From the NCBI GenBank assembly GCA_942492125.1, contig CALODM010000031.1, positions 604,098-668,097 on the forward strand: a DNA stretch of 64,000 bases, written 5' to 3'. The first letter of the stretch is position 1. Each line of letters opens with the position of its first letter. This DNA comes from BCD1 sp942492125. GTDB taxonomy: Bacteria > Bacteroidota > Bacteroidia > Chitinophagales > Saprospiraceae. A program made the translations under genes and the position numbers. Positions 16,081-26,006 of the stretch are shown in pieces. Under the pieces are notes generated by a model that made no database searches, was not told where the DNA came from, and saw nothing but the letters and a program-made list of their open reading frames with translations.

Positions 16081-18681
16081 ATGAAAGCTTTTTTCTCCTT
16101 TTTTATTTTGGTTTTTTTCCTGACTCAGGGCTTTTCCCAGTTGATGGACGACTTTTCCGATCAAAATATCACTGAAAACCCCGTTTGGCAGGGTGACATA
16201 GACAAGTTTACCGTAAATAATGGAGAATTGCAACTCTTTGACCAGAATCCGCAAGCCAATAATGTGGCTTTTTTGGCTGTTCCTGCATTGACTTCCATGG
16301 ACGAGGAAACGACCTGGGAGTTCTTTTTCAGGATGGAATTCAATCCTTCCGGCACTAATTATCTTCGCGTATACCTGAGTGCCTCAGAGAGTGATTTCAG
16401 TGCTGACCTCGAAGGATATTACATTCAGGCAGGAAGTGGCGGGTCAGATGATGCCCTGGAGTTGTACCGCCAGGATGGCAACAGCAGTGAATTATTGGTT
16501 TCCGGTGTCACGGGTGCGGTGAGTATTGCGCCTGCGATGGCTCGCGTAAGGGTAATCAGATCTACTGAAGGGCAATGGTCCGTTTATGCAGATTACTCAG
16601 GAGGAGCCGATTTTCAGTTGGATGGTTCGGCTACAGACAATACTTATCCCATGGGGCATTTTTTCGGTTTTTATTGCCAGTATACCAGTACGCGTAATGA
16701 AGATTTCTTTTTTGATGATGTATTCGTCGCCCCCTTATATGAAGATCAGGAAGCTCCTGTTTTACTGGAAGCATCAACCGAAAATGCCAATACACTTATT
16801 TTGGTGTTTAATGAAAACCTGGCCCCTGCATCTGCCGAGACTACCTCTAATTATACCATCAACAATGGTATTGGCAACCCGGTTGCTGCATCGCTGGATA
16901 GCCAAAACCCAGACCGGGTAATACTGACTACGGACGCTGTATTTGTCAACCAAAATTCCTATGAAATTACGGTAGAAAATATTCAGGATGTGGCCGGGAA
17001 TCCTTCGCCTGTTCAATCGCTTCCCTTTTCCTTTTTTGATATTCAACAGCCAGTTGTCAACGATATTCTCATTACGGAGATCATGGCAGATATTTCTCCG
17101 GAACCTTTCGGACTTCCCGAAGCGGAATACATTGAAATTTTTAATCACAGTGAAAAGGTTTTCCAATTGTCGGAATTAACATTTGCCTTTAACGGCTCGC
17201 AAAAAACATTACCGGAACATCTCCTGTTACCCGGTCAATACGTGATCTTGTGTGACGATAGCTTTGCCGCAGCTTTTGAGCCTTTTGGTACGACACTTTT
17301 TATTGGATCTTTTCCCCAGCTCACCAATGGTAGCGGTCAGTTGCAGATGCTCGGTGCTGATAATGAAGTACTTTTTGAAGTCAACTATTCGGATACCTGG
17401 TACGGTGATGCAGAAAAGGCCAACGGTGGCTGGTCTTTGGAAATGATTGACTTCGAAAATATTTATGATTGTGGAGGTAACTGGAGCGCTTCGGATAATC
17501 CTGACGGAGGTACGCCCGGTACGGAAAATTCAGTTTTGGGATTACCTTTAGAAACAACAGGCCCAATACTGCGGTCAGCTTATCCGGAAAGCAGCTTTGA
17601 AGTATTGGTGACCTTTGATAAGGCTGTAGATCCCACCACCGTTTCGCCGGGGACTTTTTCTATTTCAGAGGGCATCACTATTTTTAATGCCACGGTGCAG
17701 GACCCGGAAACAAATACCGTTTTACTTACCTTAAGTATTCCCTTATCTACAGGTATTGTTTATTCGCTGGGAGCCCTCTCTACTGTTGCCGATTGCCTGG
17801 GTAATACACTGGAATCTTCAGATGTCGTCTATTTTGGTTTGCCGGAGGCTATGGAGCCTGATGATATCGTTATCAATGAAATACTCTTCAACCCCGAAAC
17901 CTTCGGAACAGATTTCCTCGAAGTGTACAACAAGTCAGCCAAAATATTTGACCTTGATGATATTACCCTGATTAACTTTCTGAAAGAGGATACTTCTTTT
18001 GTCCGGAGACATTTATTATTTCCCGGCGAATATGCCGTAATCACGGAAGTGCCTCAGGACATAAAAGACAGATACTTTGTTGAATTCCCTGATCGAATTT
18101 TTTATAGTGACCTTCCTTCGTTTGATGACAAAGCCGGTAATGTAACGATTAAGTACAACGATATTACCATCGATTCTTTCGACTACAATGAGGACATGCA
18201 TTTCGGACTATTATCGGACAAAAACGGTATTTCCCTGGAGCGGTTAAGTCCCGACATCCCCACTCAAAGTTTTGGCAACTGGCATTCCGCTGCCGCCTCA
18301 GCCGGTTATGCAACCCCCACCTATAAAAATTCTCAATTTTCTGTTCCCGTTGAAGCAGGTAGCAGTATTCTTTCCATTGCCAATACTACTTTTTCGCCGG
18401 ATAACGATGGGTATGAAGATATCTTACTCATCGATTATGTTACGGATACGCCTGGTTTTTTTATCAACCTATACGTTTACGATGCGCTGGGCAGGCCTGT
18501 AAAACAATTGGCTGCCAATGAATTGCTGGCATCTGAAGGTGTATTTAAATGGGATGGCACCAATGCTGACGGACAGAAATCCCGTCTAGGCATTTATGTA
18601 ATATGGGCCGAGTTATTTACCACTGAAGGCACGGTAGAACAATTCAAGGAAACCTGTGTTCTGGCAGGGCAGCTGGATTAA
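16081..18681 (+). CDS. Secreted lamin-tail/Ig-like surface protein with C-terminal FlgD-like export domain
   Basis: 866 residues with a signal peptide (MKAFFSFFILVFFLTQGFSQ). Residues ~20-220 look like a jelly-roll/concanavalin-type domain. Then an SbsA-type Ig domain (VLLEASTENANTLILVFNEN), a lamin-tail domain (ILITEIMADISPEP...EYIEIFNHS), a second Ig-like domain (ILRSAYPESSFEVLVTFDKAVD) and a second lamin-tail domain (DIVINEILFNPETFGTDFLEVYN). The end (FSPDNDGYEDILLIDY ... GVFKWDGTNADGQKSRLGIYVIW) is the FlgD-Ig-like/gliding-type C-terminal domain of many T9SS cargo proteins. Such proteins are surface-exposed; a role in adhesion or nucleic-acid/protein binding is inference. Confidence 0.85.
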   Translation: MKAFFSFFILVFFLTQGFSQLMDDFSDQNITENPVWQGDIDKFTVNNGELQLFDQNPQANNVAFLAVPALTSMDEETTWEFFFRMEFNPSGTNYLRVYLSASESDFSADLEGYYIQAGSGGSDDALELYRQDGNSSELLVSGVTGAVSIAPAMARVRVIRSTEGQWSVYADYSGGADFQLDGSATDNTYPMGHFFGFYCQYTSTRNEDFFFDDVFVAPLYEDQEAPVLLEASTENANTLILVFNENLAPASAETTSNYTINNGIGNPVAASLDSQNPDRVILTTDAVFVNQNSYEITVENIQDVAGNPSPVQSLPFSFFDIQQPVVNDILITEIMADISPEPFGLPEAEYIEIFNHSEKVFQLSELTFAFNGSQKTLPEHLLLPGQYVILCDDSFAAAFEPFGTTLFIGSFPQLTNGSGQLQMLGADNEVLFEVNYSDTWYGDAEKANGGWSLEMIDFENIYDCGGNWSASDNPDGGTPGTENSVLGLPLETTGPILRSAYPESSFEVLVTFDKAVDPTTVSPGTFSISEGITIFNATVQDPETNTVLLTLSIPLSTGIVYSLGALSTVADCLGNTLESSDVVYFGLPEAMEPDDIVINEILFNPETFGTDFLEVYNKSAKIFDLDDITLINFLKEDTSFVRRHLLFPGEYAVITEVPQDIKDRYFVEFPDRIFYSDLPSFDDKAGNVTIKYNDITIDSFDYNEDMHFGLLSDKNGISLERLSPDIPTQSFGNWHSAAASAGYATPTYKNSQFSVPVEAGSSILSIANTTFSPDNDGYEDILLIDYVTDTPGFFINLYVYDALGRPVKQLAANELLASEGVFKWDGTNADGQKSRLGIYVIWAELFTTEGTVEQFKETCVLAGQLD

Positions 18682-19366
18682 ATATGGGGTGCCGGTTTCT
18701 CGTTGTAAGTTTCTGGTAAAGACCAATGCCGTAATAGAGTTACAAAGCTCAATTGATTGTAAAATCAGCAGCTTCCAGACAGTGCCCTGCAACAGGAACC
18801 AAACCACTACCCGCTCAAATCCGACCACTCCCTAATTGCTTCGTTTTTTTTTCACTGTACATATACTATTCAAAAACAGGGGCCGTTTTACCACCAACGC
18901 TACTATGCGAATTACTACACTTCTCAATGTTTGACTTCCCCATTTATTTTTAGGGCGACTTATGGTTCGACCTGAAAATCTAAAAATCCCCGTTTAAGTT
19001 TTATCCCCGTACGACCAGTACATATACTCATACAGAAAATGGACTTAATACGCTCATTTTCGAATAATAAGGCCAAAACCTTATGAAGGCTAATTCTTAT
19101 CTACCGGCATAGTCATTATGCTGAAGATAAGGCGATTAAAATTTTACTTAAAACATTATTTTTTGGGAGATGCTCATTTTCCTGTGCGGGTACCATGGAC
19201 TCACCTCAGGCTAAATTGGTATTCTCCGTTTTCTCAAAGGGACAGCTTTTGGGCTGACCCGGCAATGCAACTATTTTATTAAACCTGGCATGCTGTAAAC
19301 AACAATGAGTCAGTGATCCTTTGATCATCAGCAAACAAAACGGCACAGCCAAAAACCGATTTAAGT
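18682..19366. other. Long intergenic stretch with nothing recognised
   Basis: About 685 bases between two plus-strand secreted-protein genes. Frames are short and broken, I see no tRNA, terminator with a T tract, or conserved motif. The string gtacatatact occurs near 18857 and acatatactca near 19020, too short to call a repeat. It may hold a small RNA or decayed sequence, but nothing supports that. Confidence 0.4.
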
Positions 19367-21802
19367 ATGAGATCTTTAGTATTAATACTGCTGGGGTTGA
19401 CCCTGGCCTGGACAGGTATTTCACAATCTGTTTATACTTCTCAAAAGCCCTCTGAAATGGTGCAGGAATGCAAATACGAGGGTAAAACTTTTCAATATAA
19501 AGCACTTTTTGAACCAGCATCGACTAAAAAAGACGTCAACGGCAGCCTTCGCGAATATGAGTCTTTGACAATCGATGCGGAAAAACTTCAAAGCCTCGTT
19601 TTTGAGGCTCCCGAGCAAATGACCTTTACCATACCGGCAGGCTCCCGGGAAACCATTGAACTCGAATTGGTTAAGGTGGATATTTTTGATGCAACCTTTT
19701 CGGTCGTCGAGAGTTCCACCAACCAGCCCGTGAAAATGGAGCAGGGATTGCATTATCGGGGAATCATCAAAGGAGATCAGCATTCGATTGCTGCCGTAAG
19801 TATTTTCGAGAATGAGGTGACGGGGCTTTTCAGCTCTGCCAGCCTTGGAAATGTGGTACTCGCAAAACTCAACCAAAAAAATAACATCAACGATTATGTA
19901 CTTTACAACGATGAAGATGTTATCGAAACACTGGAAGCTTATTGCGAAACACCGGATGACGGCTATGAATATACGCGCGAACAACTGGATTACGTACCTT
20001 CTTCAGCTCGTGGCTCTGGCGATTGTGTTCGCATTTATTTCGAGTTAGATCACGATATTTTCAACGATAAAGGCGGAACGGTAGGAGCGACCAACTACAT
20101 CACGGCAATATTCAACCAGTCAGCAACGCTTTATGCCAATGAAAATGTAAGTCTGGTCATTTCACAAATTTATGTATGGGACACTCCCAGTCCATATTCC
20201 GGTACTTCCAGTGGAACATTATTGACACAATTTCAAGCTCACCGCACAAGCTTTAATGGTGACCTGGCTCAACTGGTCTCCTACCAGGCCAGCGGGGGAA
20301 TTGCTGTTTTGAATGGTCTGTGTCATCCCTATGTAGCTGCCCGCATGAGTTTCGCCAGTGTCGGTACCTCTTATGCAACCGTTCCTACTTACTCTTTTAC
20401 CGTCATGGTGATGACTCATGAACTGGGACACTTATTAGGATCACACCACACCCATGCCTGCGTCTGGAATGGAAACAATACGGCTATCGATGGATGCGCC
20501 GGGTTTACGGAAGGCAGTTGCAGTAACCCCGGTTATCCATCAGGCGGGGGCACAATTATGTCGTATTGCCACATTACCAGCGCAGGTATTGATTTTAACC
20601 TGGGGTTCGGGCCTCAGCCGGGAAACGTCATTCGCTACACCATTGATAATGCTACCTGCACCCTGCCATGCAGTAATGGCGGAGGCGGGAATGGAGATCC
20701 GGTTATCTGTACCGGGAATGAGGTTTTTATTACCATTGTACTCGATGATTATGGTTCCGAAAACACCTGGGATATAAAAAACGGAGCAGGGACAATACTG
20801 GCCGAGGGTGGACCATTCGAGAAGGCCAGCGCCGGCCTTATCGTCAGAGATACGGTTTGCATTCCGGAAGGTTGTTATCTTTTCACGATGTATGACAGTT
20901 ATGGTGACGGCATGTGCTGTGAATTCGGCCCGGGATCTTATTCCGTGCAAGCTGGCGACGGAAATATTTTGGCTGAAGGCGGATCTTTCACCAATTCGGA
21001 ATTGACTGATTTTTGCGTACCCTACCAGGAAGGCGGGGATGAAAACTGTCATGAAATTGATTTTTCTGACTTTACCATCGACTCCTACGGCGGCAGCCAG
21101 GATGCCGGAAACTTTCAGCTCCTGAGTAACAACACTATTTTAAAATTAGAGAATAACGCCTGGAAATCCATTGCCCTGCCATATACTGTTACTGAGAACA
21201 CCATCGTAGAATTTGAATTCCGTTCTACCATAGAAGGTGAAATCCATGGGTTCGGCTTTGACAATAACGGTACGATATCCTACAACAGAACCTTCAAGGT
21301 ACATGGTTCACAGGTGTGGGGTTATACGAACTACGACAATTATTCCGGCAATGGCAGCTGGCAATATTACGCCATTCCGGTAGGCCAGTATTACACGGGA
21401 GATTTCGACCGTTTGTTTTTTGTGGCAGATCATGATAGCGGTCAACACAATGGCAATGCTTATTTCAGAAATGTCAAAATTCATGAAGGCAACGGCTGTG
21501 GAAGTGGCTTACAGGAGGACGGAGCAAGTGATGTATTACCGGAAGCAGCAGATGTAGCGGTTTTCCCTAATCCTGCCAGCCATGAGTTACAGGTTGTCTT
21601 CAACACCCAAACAGAAGGGCGGTACTCCCTGGATATTTTCAACATGATGGGGCAATTGGTAAAACAAGTCAATATGGAAACAACTCCAGGCCAAAACAGT
21701 ATCCAGATCAATGTTAGCGAACTACCACAAGGTACCTATCTGCTGAAGATGGGAGAAGGCAATAACCGGATCAATGAACGGCTGGTGATAACACGACCGT
21801 GA
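19367..21802 (+). CDS. Secreted M12-type (reprolysin-like) zinc metalloprotease with T9SS sorting domain
   Basis: 811 residues with a signal peptide (MRSLVLILLGLTLAWTGISQS). A propeptide of ~200 residues (GIIKGDQHSIAAVSIFENEVTG) precedes the catalytic domain, whose zinc motif HELGHLLGSHH covers residues 351-361 (His351, Glu352, His355, His361), with the Met-turn IMSYCH near 398: a metzincin. Two related CUB-like segments with 'YDSYGDGMCCEFGPG' follow (~445-560), then a jelly-roll-like segment, then a type A sorting domain (VAVFPNPASHELQVVF ... LPQGTYLLKM). It should be exported by T9SS and digest external protein. The start follows a long leader without an obvious -7 box. Confidence 0.93.
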   Translation: MRSLVLILLGLTLAWTGISQSVYTSQKPSEMVQECKYEGKTFQYKALFEPASTKKDVNGSLREYESLTIDAEKLQSLVFEAPEQMTFTIPAGSRETIELELVKVDIFDATFSVVESSTNQPVKMEQGLHYRGIIKGDQHSIAAVSIFENEVTGLFSSASLGNVVLAKLNQKNNINDYVLYNDEDVIETLEAYCETPDDGYEYTREQLDYVPSSARGSGDCVRIYFELDHDIFNDKGGTVGATNYITAIFNQSATLYANENVSLVISQIYVWDTPSPYSGTSSGTLLTQFQAHRTSFNGDLAQLVSYQASGGIAVLNGLCHPYVAARMSFASVGTSYATVPTYSFTVMVMTHELGHLLGSHHTHACVWNGNNTAIDGCAGFTEGSCSNPGYPSGGGTIMSYCHITSAGIDFNLGFGPQPGNVIRYTIDNATCTLPCSNGGGGNGDPVICTGNEVFITIVLDDYGSENTWDIKNGAGTILAEGGPFEKASAGLIVRDTVCIPEGCYLFTMYDSYGDGMCCEFGPGSYSVQAGDGNILAEGGSFTNSELTDFCVPYQEGGDENCHEIDFSDFTIDSYGGSQDAGNFQLLSNNTILKLENNAWKSIALPYTVTENTIVEFEFRSTIEGEIHGFGFDNNGTISYNRTFKVHGSQVWGYTNYDNYSGNGSWQYYAIPVGQYYTGDFDRLFFVADHDSGQHNGNAYFRNVKIHEGNGCGSGLQEDGASDVLPEAADVAVFPNPASHELQVVFNTQTEGRYSLDIFNMMGQLVKQVNMETTPGQNSIQINVSELPQGTYLLKMGEGNNRINERLVITRP

Positions 21803-22008
21803 GGGCAAGGTAACCGGATCCTGGTGCTGATATTTAGTCAATAAATACATAAAGAATTTTTAAATGGGGTTTCGTTTTGAAGGGGCATGCCGCCTGGTGT
21901 GCCCTTTTTATTAAGGGAAATGCAAATCCGGGTTGAATACTTGAGCAGGGGATTGAAAGATTAATGTTGACACACAAAAAGTTATCATGTCATCTTGTCA
22001 AAAATCCG

Positions 22009-22016
22009 TACTTTTG
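22009..22016 (+). promoter_or_regulatory. Candidate -7 box for tgt
   Basis: TACTTTTG fits TAnnTTTG. It lies between an upstream in-frame ATG (21987) and the chosen ATG (22035), supporting the latter. Confidence 0.45.
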
Positions 22017-22034
22017 CCCCATCAAAAATGCAAC

Positions 22035-23165
22035 ATGAAATTCAACTTACAACATACGGACGAGGCCTCCAATGCCCGCGCCGGATTGATTGAGACGGAT
22101 CACGGCAAGATCGAAACCCCTATATTTATGCCTGTGGGTACCGTGGGTTCCGTAAAGGCGGTACATCAACGGGAACTGAAAGAAGACGTCAAGGCCCAGA
22201 TAATCCTGGGCAATACCTACCACCTTTTTCTCAGGCCCGGAACCGAGACGCTTGAAGAAGCCGGGGGGTTACACAAATTTATTGGCTGGGATCGTCCGAT
22301 TCTGACGGACAGTGGCGGGTACCAGGTTTACTCCTTAGCCGGACGCAGAAAAATCAAAGAAGAAGGGGTTACTTTCCAATCCCATATCGACGGCTCCAGG
22401 CAGTTTTTTACTCCGGAAAATGTTATGGATATCCAGCGTAAAATCGGCGCGGATATCATTATGGCTTTTGACGAATGTCCGCCATATCCCAGTGAATATC
22501 GTTATGCCAAAAATTCTATGGACATGACGCACCGGTGGTTAAAAAGGTGTTGTGACCGGTTTGACGAAACGGAAGGTTTATACGGTTATTCCCAAACCCT
22601 TTTCCCGATCGTACAAGGCAGCACTTACTCCGATTTAAGGAAGCAATCTGCAGAAACCATCGCCTCTTTCGATCGGGAAGGTAATGCGATTGGCGGACTA
22701 TCCGTTGGAGAACCTCATGAAGACATGTACCGCATAACCGACCAGGTTTGCAGCATTTTGCCAAAGGATAAACCCCGCTATCTGATGGGCGTAGGTACAC
22801 CCGTCAATCTGCTGGAATGCATTGCCCTGGGTATTGATATGTTCGACTGTGTATTGCCAACAAGAAATGCAAGGCACGGTTTGCTTTATACTTCTGAGGG
22901 CATCATCAATATCAAGAACCTTAAGTGGAAAAATGATTTTTCACCTATTGACGAAAACAGTTCCTGCCCTACCAGTCAATTTTATACCAAAGCGTATCTC
23001 CGCCATTTGGTGCACAGCAAAGAATACCTGGCTGCCCAAATTGCTTCGATACACAATTTGTCCTTCTTTTTGTGGCTGGTAGGAGAAGCCAGAAAACATA
23101 TCATTGAGGGTGATTTCCGGACATGGAAGGACAGTATGGTGGGGAAGTTGCAGCAGCGGCTTTAA
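22035..23165 (+). CDS. tgt: tRNA-guanine transglycosylase
   Basis: 376 residues from the ATG at 22035, the usual length; the in-frame ATG at 21987 adds a leader unlike the family. It exchanges guanine 34 of Asp/Asn/His/Tyr tRNAs for preQ1 on the way to queuosine. Seen: substrate pocket DSGGYQVYSL, AFDECPPYPS, GGLSVGEPHE, and the nucleophile region FDCVLPTRNARHG. The C-terminal zinc site normally reads C-x-C-x2-C...H; here it is Ser309, Cys311, Ser314, with the His of SIHNL kept. So two zinc Cys are missing, a pattern I recall from other Bacteroidota Tgt proteins. The HAD gene follows after 47 bases. Confidence 0.95.
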   Translation: MKFNLQHTDEASNARAGLIETDHGKIETPIFMPVGTVGSVKAVHQRELKEDVKAQIILGNTYHLFLRPGTETLEEAGGLHKFIGWDRPILTDSGGYQVYSLAGRRKIKEEGVTFQSHIDGSRQFFTPENVMDIQRKIGADIIMAFDECPPYPSEYRYAKNSMDMTHRWLKRCCDRFDETEGLYGYSQTLFPIVQGSTYSDLRKQSAETIASFDREGNAIGGLSVGEPHEDMYRITDQVCSILPKDKPRYLMGVGTPVNLLECIALGIDMFDCVLPTRNARHGLLYTSEGIINIKNLKWKNDFSPIDENSSCPTSQFYTKAYLRHLVHSKEYLAAQIASIHNLSFFLWLVGEARKHIIEGDFRTWKDSMVGKLQQRL

Positions 23166-23212
23166 AGTAAATTGGACATCATGGTTTCCAAAACATAAAA
23201 ACAATTTTAGCC

Positions 23213-23842
23213 ATGATCTTAATTCTCGATCTGGACGATACCATCTTCCCGGCTCAAACGCTCGATTATTCCATCTTCGAAAATGCCAAAAACATTATTG
23301 AGCGATTTACACTGGAGACTTACGGATATGTAGAGTCCGCTAAGATTATCGAAGAGGTCAAGCTCATTCCCTTTGACATCGTAGCCCGTAAGCACAACTT
23401 TCCGGAGGAAATTATTGACCAGTTTCAAAAAGAAATAGACTCCATTGACTACCAACTTGACATCCGGGTGTTTGAAGATTATCATCATTTGAAAAATCTG
23501 AACGTCGACAAATATCTCGTTACTGCCGGGTTCAGCCGTTTACAGCAAGCTAAAATAAATGCGCTGAACATTGCATCGGATTTCAAGGAGATTTTTATCG
23601 ACGATCCTTTTGATCCGAATCGCAAATTTAAACAACAGTTTTTCGAGCATATCCAAAAATCGACTCATTTACCTCCTGATAAAATATGGGTGATAGGGGA
23701 TAATCCGGTGATGGAATTAAAGGCAGGCAAGGCCCTTGATCTGAATACGGTACAACGCATGAATGAGTTTAGTGAGCCGTCAGAATATGCAGATCATTAT
23801 ATTCATAGCTTTGAAGATCTGCATGCTATCTTAATTACTTAG
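23213..23842 (+). CDS. HAD-superfamily hydrolase
   Basis: 209 residues. Motif I is LDLDDTIFP (nucleophile Asp and acid/base Asp two later), a small helical cap follows, then motif II around LVTAGFSRLQ (Thr), Lys of motif III and motif IV in WVIGDNPVMELKAGKAL. The fold is that of small phosphatases such as phosphoglycolate or pyrimidine-nucleotide phosphatases; the substrate cannot be told. It lies 47 bases after tgt and may be cotranscribed. In many Bacteroidota tgt is followed directly by an LptF/G permease gene; here this gene and a minus-strand gene intervene. Confidence 0.85.
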   Translation: MILILDLDDTIFPAQTLDYSIFENAKNIIERFTLETYGYVESAKIIEEVKLIPFDIVARKHNFPEEIIDQFQKEIDSIDYQLDIRVFEDYHHLKNLNVDKYLVTAGFSRLQQAKINALNIASDFKEIFIDDPFDPNRKFKQQFFEHIQKSTHLPPDKIWVIGDNPVMELKAGKALDLNTVQRMNEFSEPSEYADHYIHSFEDLHAILIT

Positions 23843-23859
23843 CCCAGGTTTCACTGCCT

Positions 23860-24531
23860 TCAGTTTTTCGAAACAGCCATCACTTTTATCACTATGCCGT
23901 CCTCTGCTTTCAAAGCAACAAAATAATTCCCTTTCGATAATTTGGATAAATCAATTTCATTAACACTCCCTGTTTTTATCTCTTGGCGATGAACCCGTCG
24001 ACCAAGTAAATCAAATACTTCCGCAATAGCTCCAGTAGTGTTTTCAAGGATTATTTTATCCGTAAATGGGTTAGGATAAACTATCGACTGCTTTTGGCTA
24101 AAAGGAATATCTGAATTTGTCCATTGACAATCAGTTCCGTTGAAGAAAAACCGGACAAACTTGTTATTTTCGCGGTCACCCTCTTCCCATATTTCCATAG
24201 TGTAATTAGCAACCCCAGGCGGTTCACTTAGTAACAAAAACACCCTTAACAATCCGGTTTCATTGGCTCCCAGCACAAACCCCATACTGTCAATTCCCGG
24301 GATGTAATTAATATTCATATCCATTACATAGTGGGTCCAGTTTTCAGGCTCACACTCGGTTGTCAACATCCAGAGTATATTTCCTCCTACACTGTCATTT
24401 TGAACATCTATGGTTCCGTAATCTTCACCCGCGTCGACGTCAATATATACAGAATCCGCTGAAATGGTGAACTGTCCCTGAACCAGCAATAGGTTCGACA
24501 AAAATAACAAAAGGGTCATGGTGGTCTTCAT
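23860..24531 (-). CDS. Small secreted protein with T9SS sorting domain
   Basis: 223 residues with a signal peptide (MKTTMTLLLFLSNLLLVQGQ). Residues ~20-140 form one beta-rich domain (TISADSVYIDVDAGEDYGTIDV ...). The rest is a type A sorting domain (IVYPNPFTDKIILENTTG ... LSKGNYFVALKAEDG). The N-terminal domain resembles the Ig-like beta domains common in Bacteroidota secreted proteins; no catalytic motif is seen. It faces the HAD gene convergently with a 17-base gap. Confidence 0.8.
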   Translation of the reverse strand: MKTTMTLLLFLSNLLLVQGQFTISADSVYIDVDAGEDYGTIDVQNDSVGGNILWMLTTECEPENWTHYVMDMNINYIPGIDSMGFVLGANETGLLRVFLLLSEPPGVANYTMEIWEEGDRENNKFVRFFFNGTDCQWTNSDIPFSQKQSIVYPNPFTDKIILENTTGAIAEVFDLLGRRVHRQEIKTGSVNEIDLSKLSKGNYFVALKAEDGIVIKVMAVSKN

Positions 24532-24568
24532 GTTGTTCGAATTATTCTGATTCTCATTTTAAACAATA

Positions 24569-24576
24569 CAAAACTA
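24569..24576 (-). promoter_or_regulatory. Candidate -7 box for the small T9SS protein
   Basis: Minus-strand TAGTTTTG fits TAnnTTTG, about 38 bases upstream of the ATG. Confidence 0.4.
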
Positions 24577-24826
24577 GGGAATTTTTAGGTACCCTATTCC
24601 AACGGTAGCGAGCGATTGCTTAAATTGTGGAATTGACAATCAAAGCTTTTTCGAAATACCATAATTATTGGCGTTTATTCGCAACACTGGAATAATGCAA
24701 GGGAATAACCATAGATCACCTTACCATCCCATTTAGTTTCACTGTATTTTTTGAACAAAACAGGAATTAAATATTTAGACGTATCCTGAATGGAATCCAC
24801 TTACTCATGTTTTGTTTCAAAAAAAC
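24577..24826. other. Intergenic gap between divergent genes
   Basis: About 250 bases (376 between coding starts). AT-rich, without a supported ORF; only the two flanking -7 boxes stand out. Confidence 0.4.
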
Positions 24827-24834
24827 TACCTTTG
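24827..24834 (+). promoter_or_regulatory. Candidate -7 box for the LptF/G gene
   Basis: TACCTTTG fits TAnnTTTG, 73 bases upstream of the ATG. Confidence 0.45.
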
Positions 24835-24907
24835 CCCTGCATCAAAAAATATGCTTCCAACGTTATTTTAGAAACCTTTTTCAGGATAGACCTATTGTTT
24901 AAAGTCC

Positions 24908-25996
24908 ATGCTCAATATTTTTGACAAATACATAGCTGCCAAGTTTTTCAAAACTTTTTTCTTTGTGGTACTCATCTTCGCGATGATTGCCTCGGTGATT
25001 GATTTTAGTGAAAAGGTGGAGAAATTTATCGAAACGGACATCACCCGTAGTCAGATCATGTTTGAGTATTATCCCAACTTTGTGATTTACATCTCCGGGT
25101 TGTTATGGCCTTTGTTTACGCTGATCAGTGTTATTTTTTTTACTTCCCGCATGGCTTTCAATTCCGAGATCATTTCAGTATTTAATGCCGGAATCAGTTT
25201 CCAAAGGCTGCTTCGGCCCTATTTAGTAGTTGCTGCGGTTTTGGCGATTATGCAGTTTGCCGGCAACCACTACTTCATTCCCAAGGGAAATAAAAAACGC
25301 CTGAGTATTGAACGGGCATTCATCTGGCAAAATAACGACAAAGGAAAAAAGTCTGATGTGCACATGTTCCTGGCGCCCAATACCAAAATTTACGTCAATT
25401 CATACAATAAAGGAGATAGTTCTGCCCGTAATTTTATGATGGAACATTATGAAGACGGGAAACTTGTTTACCTGCTCAAAGCCAATCCGGCAGAATGGCT
25501 TGGGCCTCCCAATAAATGGCGGTTACGCAACTACCAGATCCGCACTTTCAACGATATGAACGAGACGCTGGTGATCGGGGCAGGTAAGCAGATTGATACA
25601 ACTTTTAATTTAAAACCTGCCGACTTTGTCGATTTTTTGAACCAGCAATCCGAAATGACCACCCCGGAGCTTCAGGCTTTTATCAAGGACAAAATCACAC
25701 GTGGAACAGGCGGTACTGAAAAATACGAGATAGAATTGTATCGCAGAACTGCCGAACCATTTACAATCATGATATTGACGCTGATCGGAGTGGCTATTGC
25801 AGCCAGAAAGGTACGCGGAGGTATTGGTTTGCACCTGGCTATTGGTGTCGGGGTGGGGGCCATGTATATTCTGCTATCCCGGTTTGCCATTGTTTTTGCC
25901 ACCGGCCAGGTTTTACCTCCCCTCCTCGGTATATGGTTGCCCAATATTATTTTTGGTACTATTGCCGCCTATCTGGTAGCCAATGCTCAGAAATAG
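24908..25996 (+). CDS. LptF/LptG-family permease (lipopolysaccharide export)
   Basis: 362 residues with the family layout: two membrane segments at the N-terminus (FDKYIAAKFFKTFFFVVLIFA; then FVIYISGLLWPLFTLISVIF), one near residue 100, a periplasmic beta-jellyroll domain (~130-270), then three C-terminal membrane segments (FTIMILTLIGVAIAA, LAIGVGVGAMYILLS, GIWLPNIIFGTIAAYL). These proteins, with LptB, pull lipopolysaccharide from the inner membrane into the Lpt bridge. LptF and LptG cannot be told apart by eye. The mutY start follows 10 bases after the stop, so the two are probably cotranscribed. Confidence 0.92.
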   Translation: MLNIFDKYIAAKFFKTFFFVVLIFAMIASVIDFSEKVEKFIETDITRSQIMFEYYPNFVIYISGLLWPLFTLISVIFFTSRMAFNSEIISVFNAGISFQRLLRPYLVVAAVLAIMQFAGNHYFIPKGNKKRLSIERAFIWQNNDKGKKSDVHMFLAPNTKIYVNSYNKGDSSARNFMMEHYEDGKLVYLLKANPAEWLGPPNKWRLRNYQIRTFNDMNETLVIGAGKQIDTTFNLKPADFVDFLNQQSEMTTPELQAFIKDKITRGTGGTEKYEIELYRRTAEPFTIMILTLIGVAIAARKVRGGIGLHLAIGVGVGAMYILLSRFAIVFATGQVLPPLLGIWLPNIIFGTIAAYLVANAQK

Positions 25997-26006
25997 GAAA
26001 GCAATC

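Noticed and set aside
19206..19520. Minus-strand frame of 104 residues
   Set aside because: It overlaps the signal-peptide region of the M12 protease and lies mostly in the unannotated gap; no support.
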